Shown: in pieces, positions 48,217 to 57,097 of the stretch
How the letters are laid out: the number at the start of each line of letters is the position of its first letter
Numbering within the stretch: the stretch's first letter is position 1
Source of the DNA: an uncultured Barnesiella sp.
Lineage (GTDB): Bacteria; Bacteroidota; Bacteroidia; Bacteroidales; Barnesiellaceae_A
Assembly: GCA_944321085.1 (NCBI GenBank)
Contig: CALUJY010000012.1
Location: 19,836-83,835, forward strand
Length of the DNA stretch: 64,000 nt
Reading direction: 5' to 3'
The notes under the pieces: generated by a model
The model's input: the letters and a program-made list of their open reading frames with translations, nothing else
What the model was told of the DNA's origin: nothing
The model's database searches: none
Program-made: the position numbers and the translations under genes

Positions 48217-50160
48217 ATGAGTTACCTTAAATTTGACAAAAGACTCATGATAAACCTCGAGCAATCGCTTCGCAAGGAATTGCTGCGCACCAATCGCTCC
48301 GGAGCTTATCACTGTACCACCATTGTCGATTGCAACACCCGCAAGCAACATGGCTTACTGGTAATACCCATCCCCGAGATGGACGACGAGAGCCACGTAA
48401 TCTTGTCGTCGCTCGATGAAACTGTCATACAACACGGAGCCTCATTCAATTTGGGACTACACAAGTACAATGGCGACTGTTTCAGCCCTAACGGACATAA
48501 ATACATTAGGGAATTTAATTGCGATTCATCCATACAGACGATGTACCGTGTAGGAGGTGTAATCCTCACCAAAGAAAAAGTCTTCGTAGAGCATGAAAAC
48601 CGCATCCTCATCAAATACACGTTGGTAGAAGCCCACTCGCCCACGACACTGCAATTCAGACCGTTCTTGGCGTTCCGCCCTGCCAACTCATTGTGCATCG
48701 AGAACGATGCTATAAATCCTGCATACGAAAATGTCACCAACGGTATAAGCTGCTGCCTGTACGAAGGCTATCCGCAACTTTACATGCAATTCAACAAACA
48801 GGCACAATTCGTATCAGACCCCCATTGGTACAAAGGCATAGAGTATATTAAAGACCAAGAACGCGGCGAACCGTATCGCGAAGACCTCTACGTGCCGGGC
48901 TACTTCGAACTGCCTATCAAAAAAGGCGAAAGCATTATCTTCTCGGCCGGTATTGGCAAAGCATCGCCCCGTACGTTGTCGAAGACTTTCACCAACGAAA
49001 TAGCCAACCGCACACCGCGTAACAGCTTCTTCAATTGCCTGAAAAACTCGGCACAACAATTCTACTTCAAGAAAGGCAAAGACCTCTACATACTTGCAGG
49101 CTATCCGTTTTTCGGAGTACGGGCTCGCGATGAGTTCCTCGCTCTGCCGGGATGCTCGCTTTCGATTGGCGACGTAGCCGCCTTTGAGCAAACAATGGCT
49201 ACCGCCCAACGCGCATTGCGCCGTTACATGGAATGCGGCGAAACCGACCCCATGATAAAAGAGATAGACGTCCCCGACGTGATGCTATGGGCTATATGGG
49301 CTATACAGCACTATGCCCGCGAGATAGGGTCGAAACAATGCTACGACCTATACGGCACTTTCGTTGCCGACATACTGAGCTACATAATGGAGGGACGGCA
49401 TCCCAACCTCTTTGTACACAACAACGGATTGCTCTACTCCAACGGAAAAGACACGCCCATTTCGTGGATGAACAGCATGATAAACGGCACACCCGTCAAC
49501 CCGCGTAGCGGCTATTTGGTAGAGATAAACGGCTTATGGTACAATGCCTTGAAATTTGCCGCCAATCTCTTTGCCGAAAACAACGGTTCCACATCGCTCG
49601 TTGACCAATGGAACGCGCTGGCCGACAAGAGCGGAGCTTCGTTCGTATCGACATTCCTCAACGACTACGGATACCTCTTCGATTATGTAGATGGCAATAT
49701 GACCGATTGGAGCGTGCGTCCCAACATGCTCATAGCCATCTCTCTCGAATACTCGCCACTCGACCGCAGACAACGCAAAGGGGTGCTTGATATCGTAACC
49801 AAAGAATTACTCACACCCAAAGGCATACGCACACTCAGCCCCAAGAGCTACGGATACCGTCCGTGGTATGTCGGTTCGCCCGAAGAACGCGCCTACGCCT
49901 ACCACCAAGGTTCAACCCGTCCGTGGCTGATGGGAGCTTACGCTGCTGCCTACCTGCGCATCTTCGGCATCGGCGGCGTAGCATTCATCGAAAGGATGCT
50001 TATCGGCTACGAAGACGACCTATCGGACAAGTGTATCGGTTCGCTCTCAGAAATGTTCGATGGCAACCCCCCATACACAGCACGAGGCGCCATCAGTTTC
50101 GCTGCCAACGTAGGCGAAGTGTTGCGTGTATTACGCTCATTAAAGAAATATAATGTCTGA
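48217..50160 (+). CDS. Glycogen debranching enzyme (amylo-alpha-1,6-glucosidase)
   Basis: The 647-residue cytoplasmic enzyme has the N-terminal debranching-enzyme domain (LLRTNRSGAYHCTTIVDCNT and the RKQHGLLVIP loop). Its C-terminal (alpha/alpha)6 catalytic domain contains GYPFFGVRARDEFLALPG, NDYGYLFDYVDG, SVRPNMLIAISL and YHQGSTRPWLMGAY. It would remove alpha-1,6 branches from stored glucan. It is the first gene of a three-gene cluster with a GT4 glycosyltransferase (18 bp) and a GH57 amylase (34 bp). The usual TAnnTTTG box was not found in the 240 bp upstream. Confidence 0.94.
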   Translation: MSYLKFDKRLMINLEQSLRKELLRTNRSGAYHCTTIVDCNTRKQHGLLVIPIPEMDDESHVILSSLDETVIQHGASFNLGLHKYNGDCFSPNGHKYIREFNCDSSIQTMYRVGGVILTKEKVFVEHENRILIKYTLVEAHSPTTLQFRPFLAFRPANSLCIENDAINPAYENVTNGISCCLYEGYPQLYMQFNKQAQFVSDPHWYKGIEYIKDQERGEPYREDLYVPGYFELPIKKGESIIFSAGIGKASPRTLSKTFTNEIANRTPRNSFFNCLKNSAQQFYFKKGKDLYILAGYPFFGVRARDEFLALPGCSLSIGDVAAFEQTMATAQRALRRYMECGETDPMIKEIDVPDVMLWAIWAIQHYAREIGSKQCYDLYGTFVADILSYIMEGRHPNLFVHNNGLLYSNGKDTPISWMNSMINGTPVNPRSGYLVEINGLWYNALKFAANLFAENNGSTSLVDQWNALADKSGASFVSTFLNDYGYLFDYVDGNMTDWSVRPNMLIAISLEYSPLDRRQRKGVLDIVTKELLTPKGIRTLSPKSYGYRPWYVGSPEERAYAYHQGSTRPWLMGAYAAAYLRIFGIGGVAFIERMLIGYEDDLSDKCIGSLSEMFDGNPPYTARGAISFAANVGEVLRVLRSLKKYNV

Positions 50161-50177
50161 TTAAAGTAGATATACTT

Positions 50178-51452
50178 ATGAAAGCACTCATGTTCGGGTG
50201 GGAATTTCCTCCTCATATCCTCGGCGGCCTTGGTACAGCAAGTTATGGACTGACCAAGGGAATGGCCGAATGCGGAGGGATGGACATCACCTTTGTAATA
50301 CCTAAACCATACGGCGATGAAGACAAGAGCTTTGCACGTATCATAGGCGCAGGGAATACGCCTGTTGCATGGCGCGATGTAAGCTGGGATTACGTGCAAA
50401 ACCGTTATGGTTATTGCATGGACCCACAATTATACTTCGACCTGCGAAGCCATATTTATGCCGATTTCAACTATTTACGCACCAACGACTTAGGCTGTAT
50501 AGAATTTTCGGGACGGTATCCCGACAACCTTTTGGAAGAAATCAACAACTACTCTATCGTGGCAGGTGTGATAGCACGTTCATTAGACTTCGACATTATC
50601 CACTCGCACGACTGGCTCACATACCCCGCCGGCATACATGCCAAACAGGTAACGGGGAAACCGTTGGTCATACACGTACACGCCACCGACTTCGACCGCA
50701 GCCGTGGTAACGTCAATCCGACGGTATATGCCATAGAACGCGACGGTATGCTTAATGCCGACCACATCATCTGCGTAAGTAATCTTACTCGCCAAACCGT
50801 CATAGACAAATATCACATAGACCCGGCCAAAGTATCGACAGTGCACAATGCCGTGACACCGCTGAGCGACGAAATAAAAAACATAGAAATGCCCCACAAC
50901 ACCAAAGACAAAGTGGTGACATTCCTCGGCCGTATCACAATGCAAAAAGGGCCTGAATATTTCGTGGAGGCTGCGGCTCGCGTACTGAACAAATCGCATC
51001 ATGTACGCTTCGTAATGGCCGGCAGCGGCGATATGATGAACCAGATGATAAACCTTGTTGCTGACCGCGGCATATCCGACCGCTTCCACTTTACCGGTTT
51101 CTTACGCGGCAAACAAGTATATGAAATGCTCAAAGCCAGCGACGTATATATTATGCCTTCGGTATCAGAGCCATTCGGTATATCGCCATTGGAGGCTATG
51201 CAAGTGGGCGTTCCATCTATCATCTCGAAACAATCGGGATGTGCCGAAATTCTCGATAACGTAATCAAAATAGATTACTGGGATATTGATGCCATGGCCG
51301 ACGCCATCTACTCTATCACACACAACCCCGCCCTATACGAGCATCTGCGCGTCGAGGGCGAAGCCGAAGTAAACGAAATAAAATGGAAATATGCCGGACA
51401 GAAAGTAATAGACATATATAATAAAGTACTGCAACAATATCACAAAGATTAA
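50178..51452 (+). CDS. GT4 glycosyltransferase, glycogen synthase-like
   Basis: The 424-residue GT-B enzyme carries an N-terminal GWEFPPHILGGLGTASYGLT loop that binds the donor, the HDWLTYPAGIHAKQ segment and the C-terminal GFLRGKQVYEMLKASDVYIM plus PSVSEPFGISPLEAMQVG, the E-x7-E region of GT4. No signal peptide or membrane segment is present. Placed between a debranching enzyme and an alpha-amylase, it most likely extends alpha-glucan from a nucleotide-glucose donor. The donor (ADP- or UDP-glucose) cannot be read from the sequence. Confidence 0.9.
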   Translation: MKALMFGWEFPPHILGGLGTASYGLTKGMAECGGMDITFVIPKPYGDEDKSFARIIGAGNTPVAWRDVSWDYVQNRYGYCMDPQLYFDLRSHIYADFNYLRTNDLGCIEFSGRYPDNLLEEINNYSIVAGVIARSLDFDIIHSHDWLTYPAGIHAKQVTGKPLVIHVHATDFDRSRGNVNPTVYAIERDGMLNADHIICVSNLTRQTVIDKYHIDPAKVSTVHNAVTPLSDEIKNIEMPHNTKDKVVTFLGRITMQKGPEYFVEAAARVLNKSHHVRFVMAGSGDMMNQMINLVADRGISDRFHFTGFLRGKQVYEMLKASDVYIMPSVSEPFGISPLEAMQVGVPSIISKQSGCAEILDNVIKIDYWDIDAMADAIYSITHNPALYEHLRVEGEAEVNEIKWKYAGQKVIDIYNKVLQQYHKD

Positions 51453-51486
51453 ATTACCTAACCGAAAATAAAAAACCTAATATATT

Positions 51487-52869
51487 ATGAAAAGTATCTG
51501 TTTGTATTTTCAAATTCACCAGCCGTTTAGGCTAAAAAGATACCGCTTCTTCGATATAGGAAAAGACCATTACTACTACGACGACTTCGCTAACGACGAC
51601 ATCATCACGCGTATAGCACGCAACTCATACCTGCCCGCCGTAGAAACAATGACCGAAATGGCTCGTACATCGGGAGGCAAATTCAAGGTAGCCCTCTCTA
51701 TCTCGGGTGTAGCCTTGGAACAGCTGGAAATGTACGTCCCCGAGCTCATCGACAGCCTCAAAGAATTGACAAAGACAGGCTGTGTAGAATTTCTCTCAGA
51801 GACATACGCCCACTCGCTCGCATCGCTCTCAGATGTCGAAGAGTTCCGCAGGCAAGTAAAAGCCCACGACGAAAAGATATACAATCTCTTCGGGCAACAA
51901 CCCAAAGTTTTCCGCAACACCGAACTTATCTTCTCGGACGAAATAGCTGGTATGATTTCGGGATTGGGCTTCAAAGGCGTTATCACCGAGGGTGCAAAGC
52001 ATATATTAGGATGGAAAAGCCCCAACTACCTCTATAACTCGATGGCTTCGCCCCGTTTGAAGATGTTACTTAAAAACGACAAATTCAGCGACGATATAGC
52101 CCGTAACTTCTCAAACTTCGAGTGGAGCGACTATCCGCTTACGGCCGAGAAATATATCAATTGGATAAAGGGACTACCCGAAGAAGAGCCTATCGTTAAC
52201 CTCTTCATGAACTGCGAAGTTCTTGGCGAAAGCCAATCACGCGAGACGGGCATATTCGAATTCTTCAAAGCTCTGCCCCGCTTCGCCGAAGAAGCCGGCA
52301 TAGGGTTCATTCTGCCGTCGGAAGCTATCAGCAAACTGAAACCGGTAGATGCACTCTCAGTACCTTATCCTATGTCGTGGACCGATGAAGCCCGAGACGT
52401 AAGCACATGGTTGGGCAACCGCTTGCAAAACGAAGCCTTCCGCAAGCTCTACGACCTCGCAGAACGAGTACACATGTGCGAAGACCGCCGCATCAAGCAA
52501 GACTGGATATATCTGCAAGCAAGCGACCACTTCTTCTACATGTCAACCAAATACGGCTCGGGAAGAAGCTCTTTCAGCCCTTACGATTCGCCCTTCGACG
52601 CCTTCATCAACTACATGAATGTATTGAGCGACTTCATTGTACGGGTAGAGGAACAATATCCCACACAAATAGAAAACGAAGAGTTGAACTCGTTGCTCAC
52701 AACCATACGTAACCAAGCCTGTGAAATAGAGATGCTCGAAAAGGAATTGAAGTCGGCTCGTGCCGAGAAACAAAGCATGCACGTAACAAAGCCTAAAACT
52801 ACTACCAAAACGACAACTAAACCGGCCACCAAATCAACAACGAAGAAAAGCGATACCCCAAAGGACTAA
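51487..52869 (+). CDS. GH57 family alpha-amylase-like enzyme
   Basis: The 460-residue protein has GH57 landmarks. The first conserved region is FQIHQPFRLKRYRF (residues 8-21), and VFRNTELIFSDEIAG holds E146 as a candidate nucleophile. YYDDFANDD and YLQASDHFFYMSTKYGSGRS follow further on. The last 40 residues are a Lys/Thr repeat tail (KTTTKTTTKP), outside the catalytic part. It lacks a signal peptide, so it acts inside the cell on stored glucan together with the two genes upstream. Some GH57 members are branching enzymes or 4-alpha-glucanotransferases, and that remains possible. Confidence 0.9.
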   Translation: MKSICLYFQIHQPFRLKRYRFFDIGKDHYYYDDFANDDIITRIARNSYLPAVETMTEMARTSGGKFKVALSISGVALEQLEMYVPELIDSLKELTKTGCVEFLSETYAHSLASLSDVEEFRRQVKAHDEKIYNLFGQQPKVFRNTELIFSDEIAGMISGLGFKGVITEGAKHILGWKSPNYLYNSMASPRLKMLLKNDKFSDDIARNFSNFEWSDYPLTAEKYINWIKGLPEEEPIVNLFMNCEVLGESQSRETGIFEFFKALPRFAEEAGIGFILPSEAISKLKPVDALSVPYPMSWTDEARDVSTWLGNRLQNEAFRKLYDLAERVHMCEDRRIKQDWIYLQASDHFFYMSTKYGSGRSSFSPYDSPFDAFINYMNVLSDFIVRVEEQYPTQIENEELNSLLTTIRNQACEIEMLEKELKSARAEKQSMHVTKPKTTTKTTTKPATKSTTKKSDTPKD

Positions 52870-52902
52870 GATGGGGAGACGCTAAATGATTTTATAAACC
52901 AA

Positions 52903-52944
52903 AAACGGGGTGTCTGCCACACAATGATGCACGACACTCCGTTT
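52903..52944 (+). terminator. Terminator of the glycogen cluster
   Basis: AAACGGGGTGTC (52903-52914) pairs with GACACTCCGTTT (52933-52944), one G-U, with T-rich sequence behind it. It separates the glycogen genes from the nucleoside phosphorylase gene. Confidence 0.7.
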
Positions 52945-52964
52945 CACCTTTTAGAAACAATAAT

Positions 52965-53840
52965 ATGACAACAAAATTTTTCCCCGAATCGGAACTCATT
53001 ATCAACGAAGATGGCAGTGCATTCCACATACACATCCGTCCCGAACAACTGTGCGATCGTATCATAATGGTAGGAGACCCCAGCCGAGTAAATCTCGTAG
53101 CTTCGTTCTTCACCGAAAAAACCTTTGAAGTCTCAAATCGTGAGTTTCATACCATAGGCGGTACCTATAAAGGAAAACCCGTAATGTGTATCTCTCATGG
53201 TATAGGCACAGACAACATTGATATTGTCATAAACGAGCTGGATGCCCTCGCGAACATCGACTTTGCCACACGTCACGAAAAACCGGAACATCGCGCTCTG
53301 TCGATAGTAAGATGCGGCACCTGCGGCGGACTGCAACCGCATGTACCCATCGGTTCGTATATCATTTCAGAGAAATCGATAGGATTCGACGGTGTACTCA
53401 ACTTCTACAGCGGCCGTAATGAAGTGTGTGACCTCGACTTTGAAAAGGCTTTCTGCGAGAACGTAGGATGGAATCCCCTTTGGGCTAAACCTTACGTCAT
53501 AGATAACAACCCCGAGCTGATAGCCCGCATCGAAGACAGCAATATGGTTCGCGGTGTAACCATCTCGGCCAACGGATTCTACGGACCGCAAGGCCGCGAG
53601 TTACGCATACCTCTTGCCGACCCCGAACTGAACAAGAAAATAGAACAATTCAAGTACGGACAATACGTCGTTACCAACTACGAGATGGAAAGCTCGGCTC
53701 TCGCCGGTCTTGCCCGCCTCATGGGACACCACGCCATGACTATTTGCATGGTCATAGCCAACCGTGTGGCACAACACGCCAACTCGAACTACAAATCTTC
53801 AATAGGCGACATGATTGAGAAAGTGCTCGACCGAATTTAA
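52965..53840 (+). CDS. Nucleoside phosphorylase (uridine phosphorylase-like)
   Basis: The 291-residue protein belongs to the PNP/UDP phosphorylase family. IIMVGDPSRVNLVASFF forms the phosphate-binding start, followed by SHGIGTDNIDIVINELDAL, IVRCGTCGGLQPHVPIGSYI and NYEMESSALAGLARLMGH, in which the Glu of the MES motif binds the ribose. It would cleave uridine or a related nucleoside with phosphate for salvage. It lies 24 bp before the HIT gene and probably shares its transcript. Confidence 0.92.
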   Translation: MTTKFFPESELIINEDGSAFHIHIRPEQLCDRIIMVGDPSRVNLVASFFTEKTFEVSNREFHTIGGTYKGKPVMCISHGIGTDNIDIVINELDALANIDFATRHEKPEHRALSIVRCGTCGGLQPHVPIGSYIISEKSIGFDGVLNFYSGRNEVCDLDFEKAFCENVGWNPLWAKPYVIDNNPELIARIEDSNMVRGVTISANGFYGPQGRELRIPLADPELNKKIEQFKYGQYVVTNYEMESSALAGLARLMGHHAMTICMVIANRVAQHANSNYKSSIGDMIEKVLDRI

Positions 53841-53864
53841 CAAACCTATAATAACCACAAAACC

Positions 53865-54290
53865 ATGTATAGCGATCCCAAAGAGTGCCTCTATTGCCAA
53901 AACAACGAAGCACAACACAACCTGATGATAGAGATAGCTCACCTGACAGTATCGCGTGTATTTCTTTTCAAAGAACAGACCTACCGCGGCCGCTGTCTCG
54001 TAGCCTACGACAAGCACGTAAACGACCTGAATGAATTGTCGGATGACGAACGCAATGCTTTCATGGCCGACGTAGCTCGCGTGACACGCGCCATGCAACG
54101 CGCCTTCAACCCCGAGAAAATCAACTACGGGGCTTACAGCGATAAGCTCTCGCACCTGCACTTCCACTTAGCTCCTAAATATATCGACGGACCCGACTAT
54201 GGCGGCACATTCCGTATGAATCCGGGCGAAACATACCTTACCGACGCCGAGTACGACCAGCTTATTGCCGAAATAAAAAAATACTTGTAA
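53865..54290 (+). CDS. HIT family protein
   Basis: The 141-residue histidine-triad protein has the catalytic HLHFHLAPK near residue 107-115 and an N-terminal CLYCQNNEAQHNLMI, a Cys pair common in HIT hydrolases. HIT proteins hydrolyse nucleotide-phosphate bonds (AMP-lysine or dinucleotide substrates). Located 24 bp behind a nucleoside phosphorylase gene, it may join nucleotide salvage or housecleaning. The length is standard. Confidence 0.92.
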   Translation: MYSDPKECLYCQNNEAQHNLMIEIAHLTVSRVFLFKEQTYRGRCLVAYDKHVNDLNELSDDERNAFMADVARVTRAMQRAFNPEKINYGAYSDKLSHLHFHLAPKYIDGPDYGGTFRMNPGETYLTDAEYDQLIAEIKKYL

Positions 54291-54316
54291 GAGAGACTAC
54301 TTTTACAAGAAAAAAC

Positions 54317-54347
54317 TTGCAGGTATCGCGCCGATGACGTACCTTTG
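54317..54347 (+). promoter_or_regulatory. rpsP promoter
   Basis: TTG (54317-54319) and TACCTTTG (54340-54347) are 20 bp apart, a canonical strong promoter, 36 bp before the rpsP start. Confidence 0.75.
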
Positions 54348-54383
54348 CACCGCTAATGCAAAAACCAATAAAAACAATTTTAA

Positions 54384-54947
54384 ATGGCAACAAAAATCAG
54401 ATTACAACGCTTCGGCCGCAAAGGCTACGCATTCTATCAAATTGTAATTGCCGATAGCAGGGCGCCACGTGATGGTAGATTTATTGAAAGGATAGGTTCT
54501 TATAATCCGAACACTAATCCTGCTACAATAGATTTAAAATTCGATCGTGCTTTGTATTGGCTCAACGTCGGCGCACAACCCACCGACACAGTTCGTAACA
54601 TACTTTCTCGCGAAGGCGTATTGCTGAAAAAACACCTTTTGGGTGGCGTAAAGAAAGGCGCATTTACCGAGGAAGTTGCCGAGCAACGCTTCCAAGCATG
54701 GCTGGCTAACAAACAAAATGCCACTTCGGCTTTGAAACTCAAAGCTCTCGATGAGGCTAAGAAAGCTGCCGCTACCCGCTTAGAGGCAGAAAAAGAGGTG
54801 AACAAGGCCATTGCCGAGCGCGTGGCTACCAAGAAAGCCGAGCTCGCCAAAGCTGCTGCTGAGGCTGCCGCCGCAGTTGCCGCTGCCGAAGTACCCGCCG
54901 AGGAAGCTGCTGCCACAGAGGCTCCGGCTGCCGAAAGTGCTGAATAA
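54384..54947 (+). CDS. rpsP: 30S ribosomal protein S16 with long C-terminal tail
   Basis: The N-terminal 80 or so residues are standard S16 ([59 protein letters not shown]). About 100 extra residues follow, rich in Ala, Glu and Lys ([18 protein letters not shown]), giving 187 residues in total. Long low-complexity tails on S16 are usual in Bacteroidota. It has its own strong promoter and a strong bidirectional terminator. It is monocistronic here, without the rimM/trmD partners seen elsewhere. Confidence 0.96.
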   Translation: MATKIRLQRFGRKGYAFYQIVIADSRAPRDGRFIERIGSYNPNTNPATIDLKFDRALYWLNVGAQPTDTVRNILSREGVLLKKHLLGGVKKGAFTEEVAEQRFQAWLANKQNATSALKLKALDEAKKAAATRLEAEKEVNKAIAERVATKKAELAKAAAEAAAAVAAAEVPAEEAAATEAPAAESAE

Positions 54948-54981
54948 CATTCCCGCCCATAAGGGCAGTGAACGATACAGC

Positions 54982-55026
54982 AAAAAAAAATAAATCCTTA
55001 CCCGCATGGGCAAGGATTTATTTTTT
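54982..55026. terminator. Bidirectional terminator between rpsP and the transglutaminase gene
   Basis: TAAATCCTTACCC (54991-55003) pairs with GGGCAAGGATTTA (55008-55020) with one A/C mismatch. A's precede it (54982-54990) and T's follow it (55021-55026), so it can end transcripts from both sides. Confidence 0.88.
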
Positions 55027-55169
55027 ATATCAGAAGGCGTATCTCGGTTCATGGAAATAGAGTCGGCATACTCTCCGACCCAATAAAGACATCGCCTGAT
55101 GCCCACAACCATGCTCCCTCTCTATGATGACAGAAACATGTCCCGGAAAGGAGTCGCCACAGCACACAG

Positions 55170-56357
55170 CTATTTATAAGGCGACTGCCAGAACCACTCT
55201 TCATCGGTTGTCTGAAAGGAACGATTATTAGGTTGCCCCACAGGTATAAGATTGATATAATACTGTCCGGGATGTCCATCGTGTTTCCATTCAGCACCAT
55301 AAATATTTTGCGAAACGGCCTCCAAATAATAAAAATTTTTAGCCATATAACGGTCTAAATAAGACTCTTTGGTTTGCTTCTCGCGATTATTCCAGTTAGC
55401 ATCTTCGTTCAGAAAATAATCGCCACCCTCGCGAATACGTTTTCGCACCTCGGCAATAGAAAGCAGTGTACCATTTTCGTCGGTAACATAAGCATTGAAA
55501 GAAGGATCCATCCACACCCATTTATCGAGCGTAACCGAATAGACTGCATTTATCACATGACAATCGCTTACCATGTTTTTAGGCATACAGGTGATATATC
55601 GCGACTTGAATCCCATAGCAAGATAGCACTCATTGAGTATCATAGCCAACATACGACAATTTACACCTCTGTTTTCATTGCGGCATAACTCTATCATTGC
55701 CATAGCGGTACGTTCCTCCGGCCACGAAGAACCCCCATCATGGCGCACTGTATTATGTACCCACGCCATCAGATTTATTATTTTCGATATTTCATCCCCC
55801 GCACCTGCGATACTGTCGAGGTTATAATATTGGCGTAAATGTACCAAATTACAGTCATTAGGATTGGCATAATAGAATCCGGGTAACGAATCACAGTCGG
55901 CGGCTGCATAACCAGGAGCTTTTTGCAATATGGTTTTGTAATCGCCCCACTCTCCAAGACGTTGCATAGCAGCAACAAAACGTTTGTCAGAACGAATGGA
56001 ATTAAGGTCGGTATCACGACATATAAATCCATAATCAATCTCTTGCTCACCTACAACAAGGTCAACATATTTATCGAAAGCATTTATCGCAGCACGTTTG
56101 CGCCCGGCGAGGGCATTATAGCAGGCCAAATTATAATATATTCCTGTAAGATTTACTTGCGTCTGTAACGAGTCGGGGAGCTCGGTATATTGCTGTATAA
56201 ACTGTTCGAGACATTTCGCCGCCTTTCCATAATTTTTTTGTGTATAAAAACTTTGAGATGCTTCCCGAAGCTCGACCATCTCATTAAAAGCAGGATTTAA
56301 GGCATATGTTACCCCGAATGTGCAAAGTACCAAAACGATAAACAAAATCTTTTTCAT
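55170..56357 (-). CDS. Secreted transglutaminase-like protein
   Basis: From MKKILFIVLVLCTFG (56355-56357) the protein has 395 residues with a signal peptide. A TPR-like helical part follows (about 25-130) and then a transglutaminase-like core. The core shows GVNCRMLAMILNECYLAMGF (Cys), SDCHVINAVYSVTLDKWVWM (His) and DPSFNAYVTDENG (Asp), the usual catalytic order. Many such bacterial domains are peptidases rather than cross-linkers, so the reaction is open. The in-frame ATG at 56402 would add 15 residues before the signal and is not chosen. It follows the DUF3109 gene by 56 bp. Confidence 0.85.
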   Translation of the reverse strand: MKKILFIVLVLCTFGVTYALNPAFNEMVELREASQSFYTQKNYGKAAKCLEQFIQQYTELPDSLQTQVNLTGIYYNLACYNALAGRKRAAINAFDKYVDLVVGEQEIDYGFICRDTDLNSIRSDKRFVAAMQRLGEWGDYKTILQKAPGYAAADCDSLPGFYYANPNDCNLVHLRQYYNLDSIAGAGDEISKIINLMAWVHNTVRHDGGSSWPEERTAMAMIELCRNENRGVNCRMLAMILNECYLAMGFKSRYITCMPKNMVSDCHVINAVYSVTLDKWVWMDPSFNAYVTDENGTLLSIAEVRKRIREGGDYFLNEDANWNNREKQTKESYLDRYMAKNFYYLEAVSQNIYGAEWKHDGHPGQYYINLIPVGQPNNRSFQTTDEEWFWQSPYK

Positions 56358-56413
56358 AAATATCTCTTTAAATGGTTTATATCGAGGGTATAAGTTATAC
56401 ACGTAATAGTACG

Positions 56414-56998
56414 TTATTCTCCGGAAACTTTCAGATACTCATCGGCCACCTCGCAGAGAGTTTTGTACCATTCTTCGCCCATACAGCGAATGAGCGGTTC
56501 TTTCAGGAACTGGTAAACACGGATTTTTTCGTGCCGTCCCAAAACCTCGGCCGCCTTGCAAATCTTCCATCGGTGATAGTTGAGTGCCGTATAACCATTA
56601 GCCCAGCGTTGCAGACGCACAGGATAGAGATGACACGAGAGTGGTTTGAAAAATGCCGAACGGCCTTCGCGGTATGCTTTTTCGAGGGCACAATAGCAAA
56701 CGCCATTGTTACCGTAGCAAGTAAAGACACAGTCGCGCCCATCGACAATAGACGTCACAAGGTCGGCTTCCACATCGATATACGCAACGCCTTGCTCTCG
56801 TATCACGGCTTGGGCTGCGGGGCTAAGGTCGTCCCACACAGCCGGCAGAGCGTCCTCTATGGCTTTTCGCTCTTCGAGAGTGATAGGTGCGCCGGCATCG
56901 CCGTCAATGCAGCATTCGCCACGACAAGCCTCGATATTGCAAGCGAAATATCGCTCTAAAATATCGAGCGACACAAGGGTATTTTCTATTTGTAACAT
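56414..56998 (-). CDS. DUF3109 family Cys-rich protein
   Basis: The 194-residue protein has the DUF3109 pattern of conserved cysteines: NIEACRGECCIDGDAGAPIT near the start, CVFTCYGNNGVCYCALEKAY in the middle and FKPLSCHLYPVRL, a set that suggests bound metal or an iron-sulfur centre. The function is unknown. There is no signal peptide, so it is cytoplasmic. It lies between gpmI (99 bp upstream, with a terminator) and the transglutaminase-like gene (56 bp downstream). Confidence 0.85.
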   Translation of the reverse strand: MLQIENTLVSLDILERYFACNIEACRGECCIDGDAGAPITLEERKAIEDALPAVWDDLSPAAQAVIREQGVAYIDVEADLVTSIVDGRDCVFTCYGNNGVCYCALEKAYREGRSAFFKPLSCHLYPVRLQRWANGYTALNYHRWKICKAAEVLGRHEKIRVYQFLKEPLIRCMGEEWYKTLCEVADEYLKVSGE

Positions 56999-57018
56999 AT
57001 TTGTAAAGATACATAAAA

Positions 57019-57069
57019 AGTGCGGATTAAACCTGTGTTCAAACTGTTTTTTTGAGGTTCAATCCGCAC
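57019..57069 (-). terminator. Terminator of gpmI
   Basis: GTGCGGATTAAACCT (57020-57034) and AGGTTCAATCCGCAC (57055-57069) pair in 14 of 15 positions. On the minus strand the stem is followed by CTTTTTATG. It lies 28 bp beyond the gpmI stop. Confidence 0.8.
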
Positions 57070-57097
57070 CTATGTGCGTCGTTCGAGAGTGTTCGGT

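Noticed and set aside
49233..49508. Frames inside the debranching enzyme gene
   Set aside because: Alternate-frame translations of a well-supported enzyme, rich in Arg/His as expected for shadow frames.
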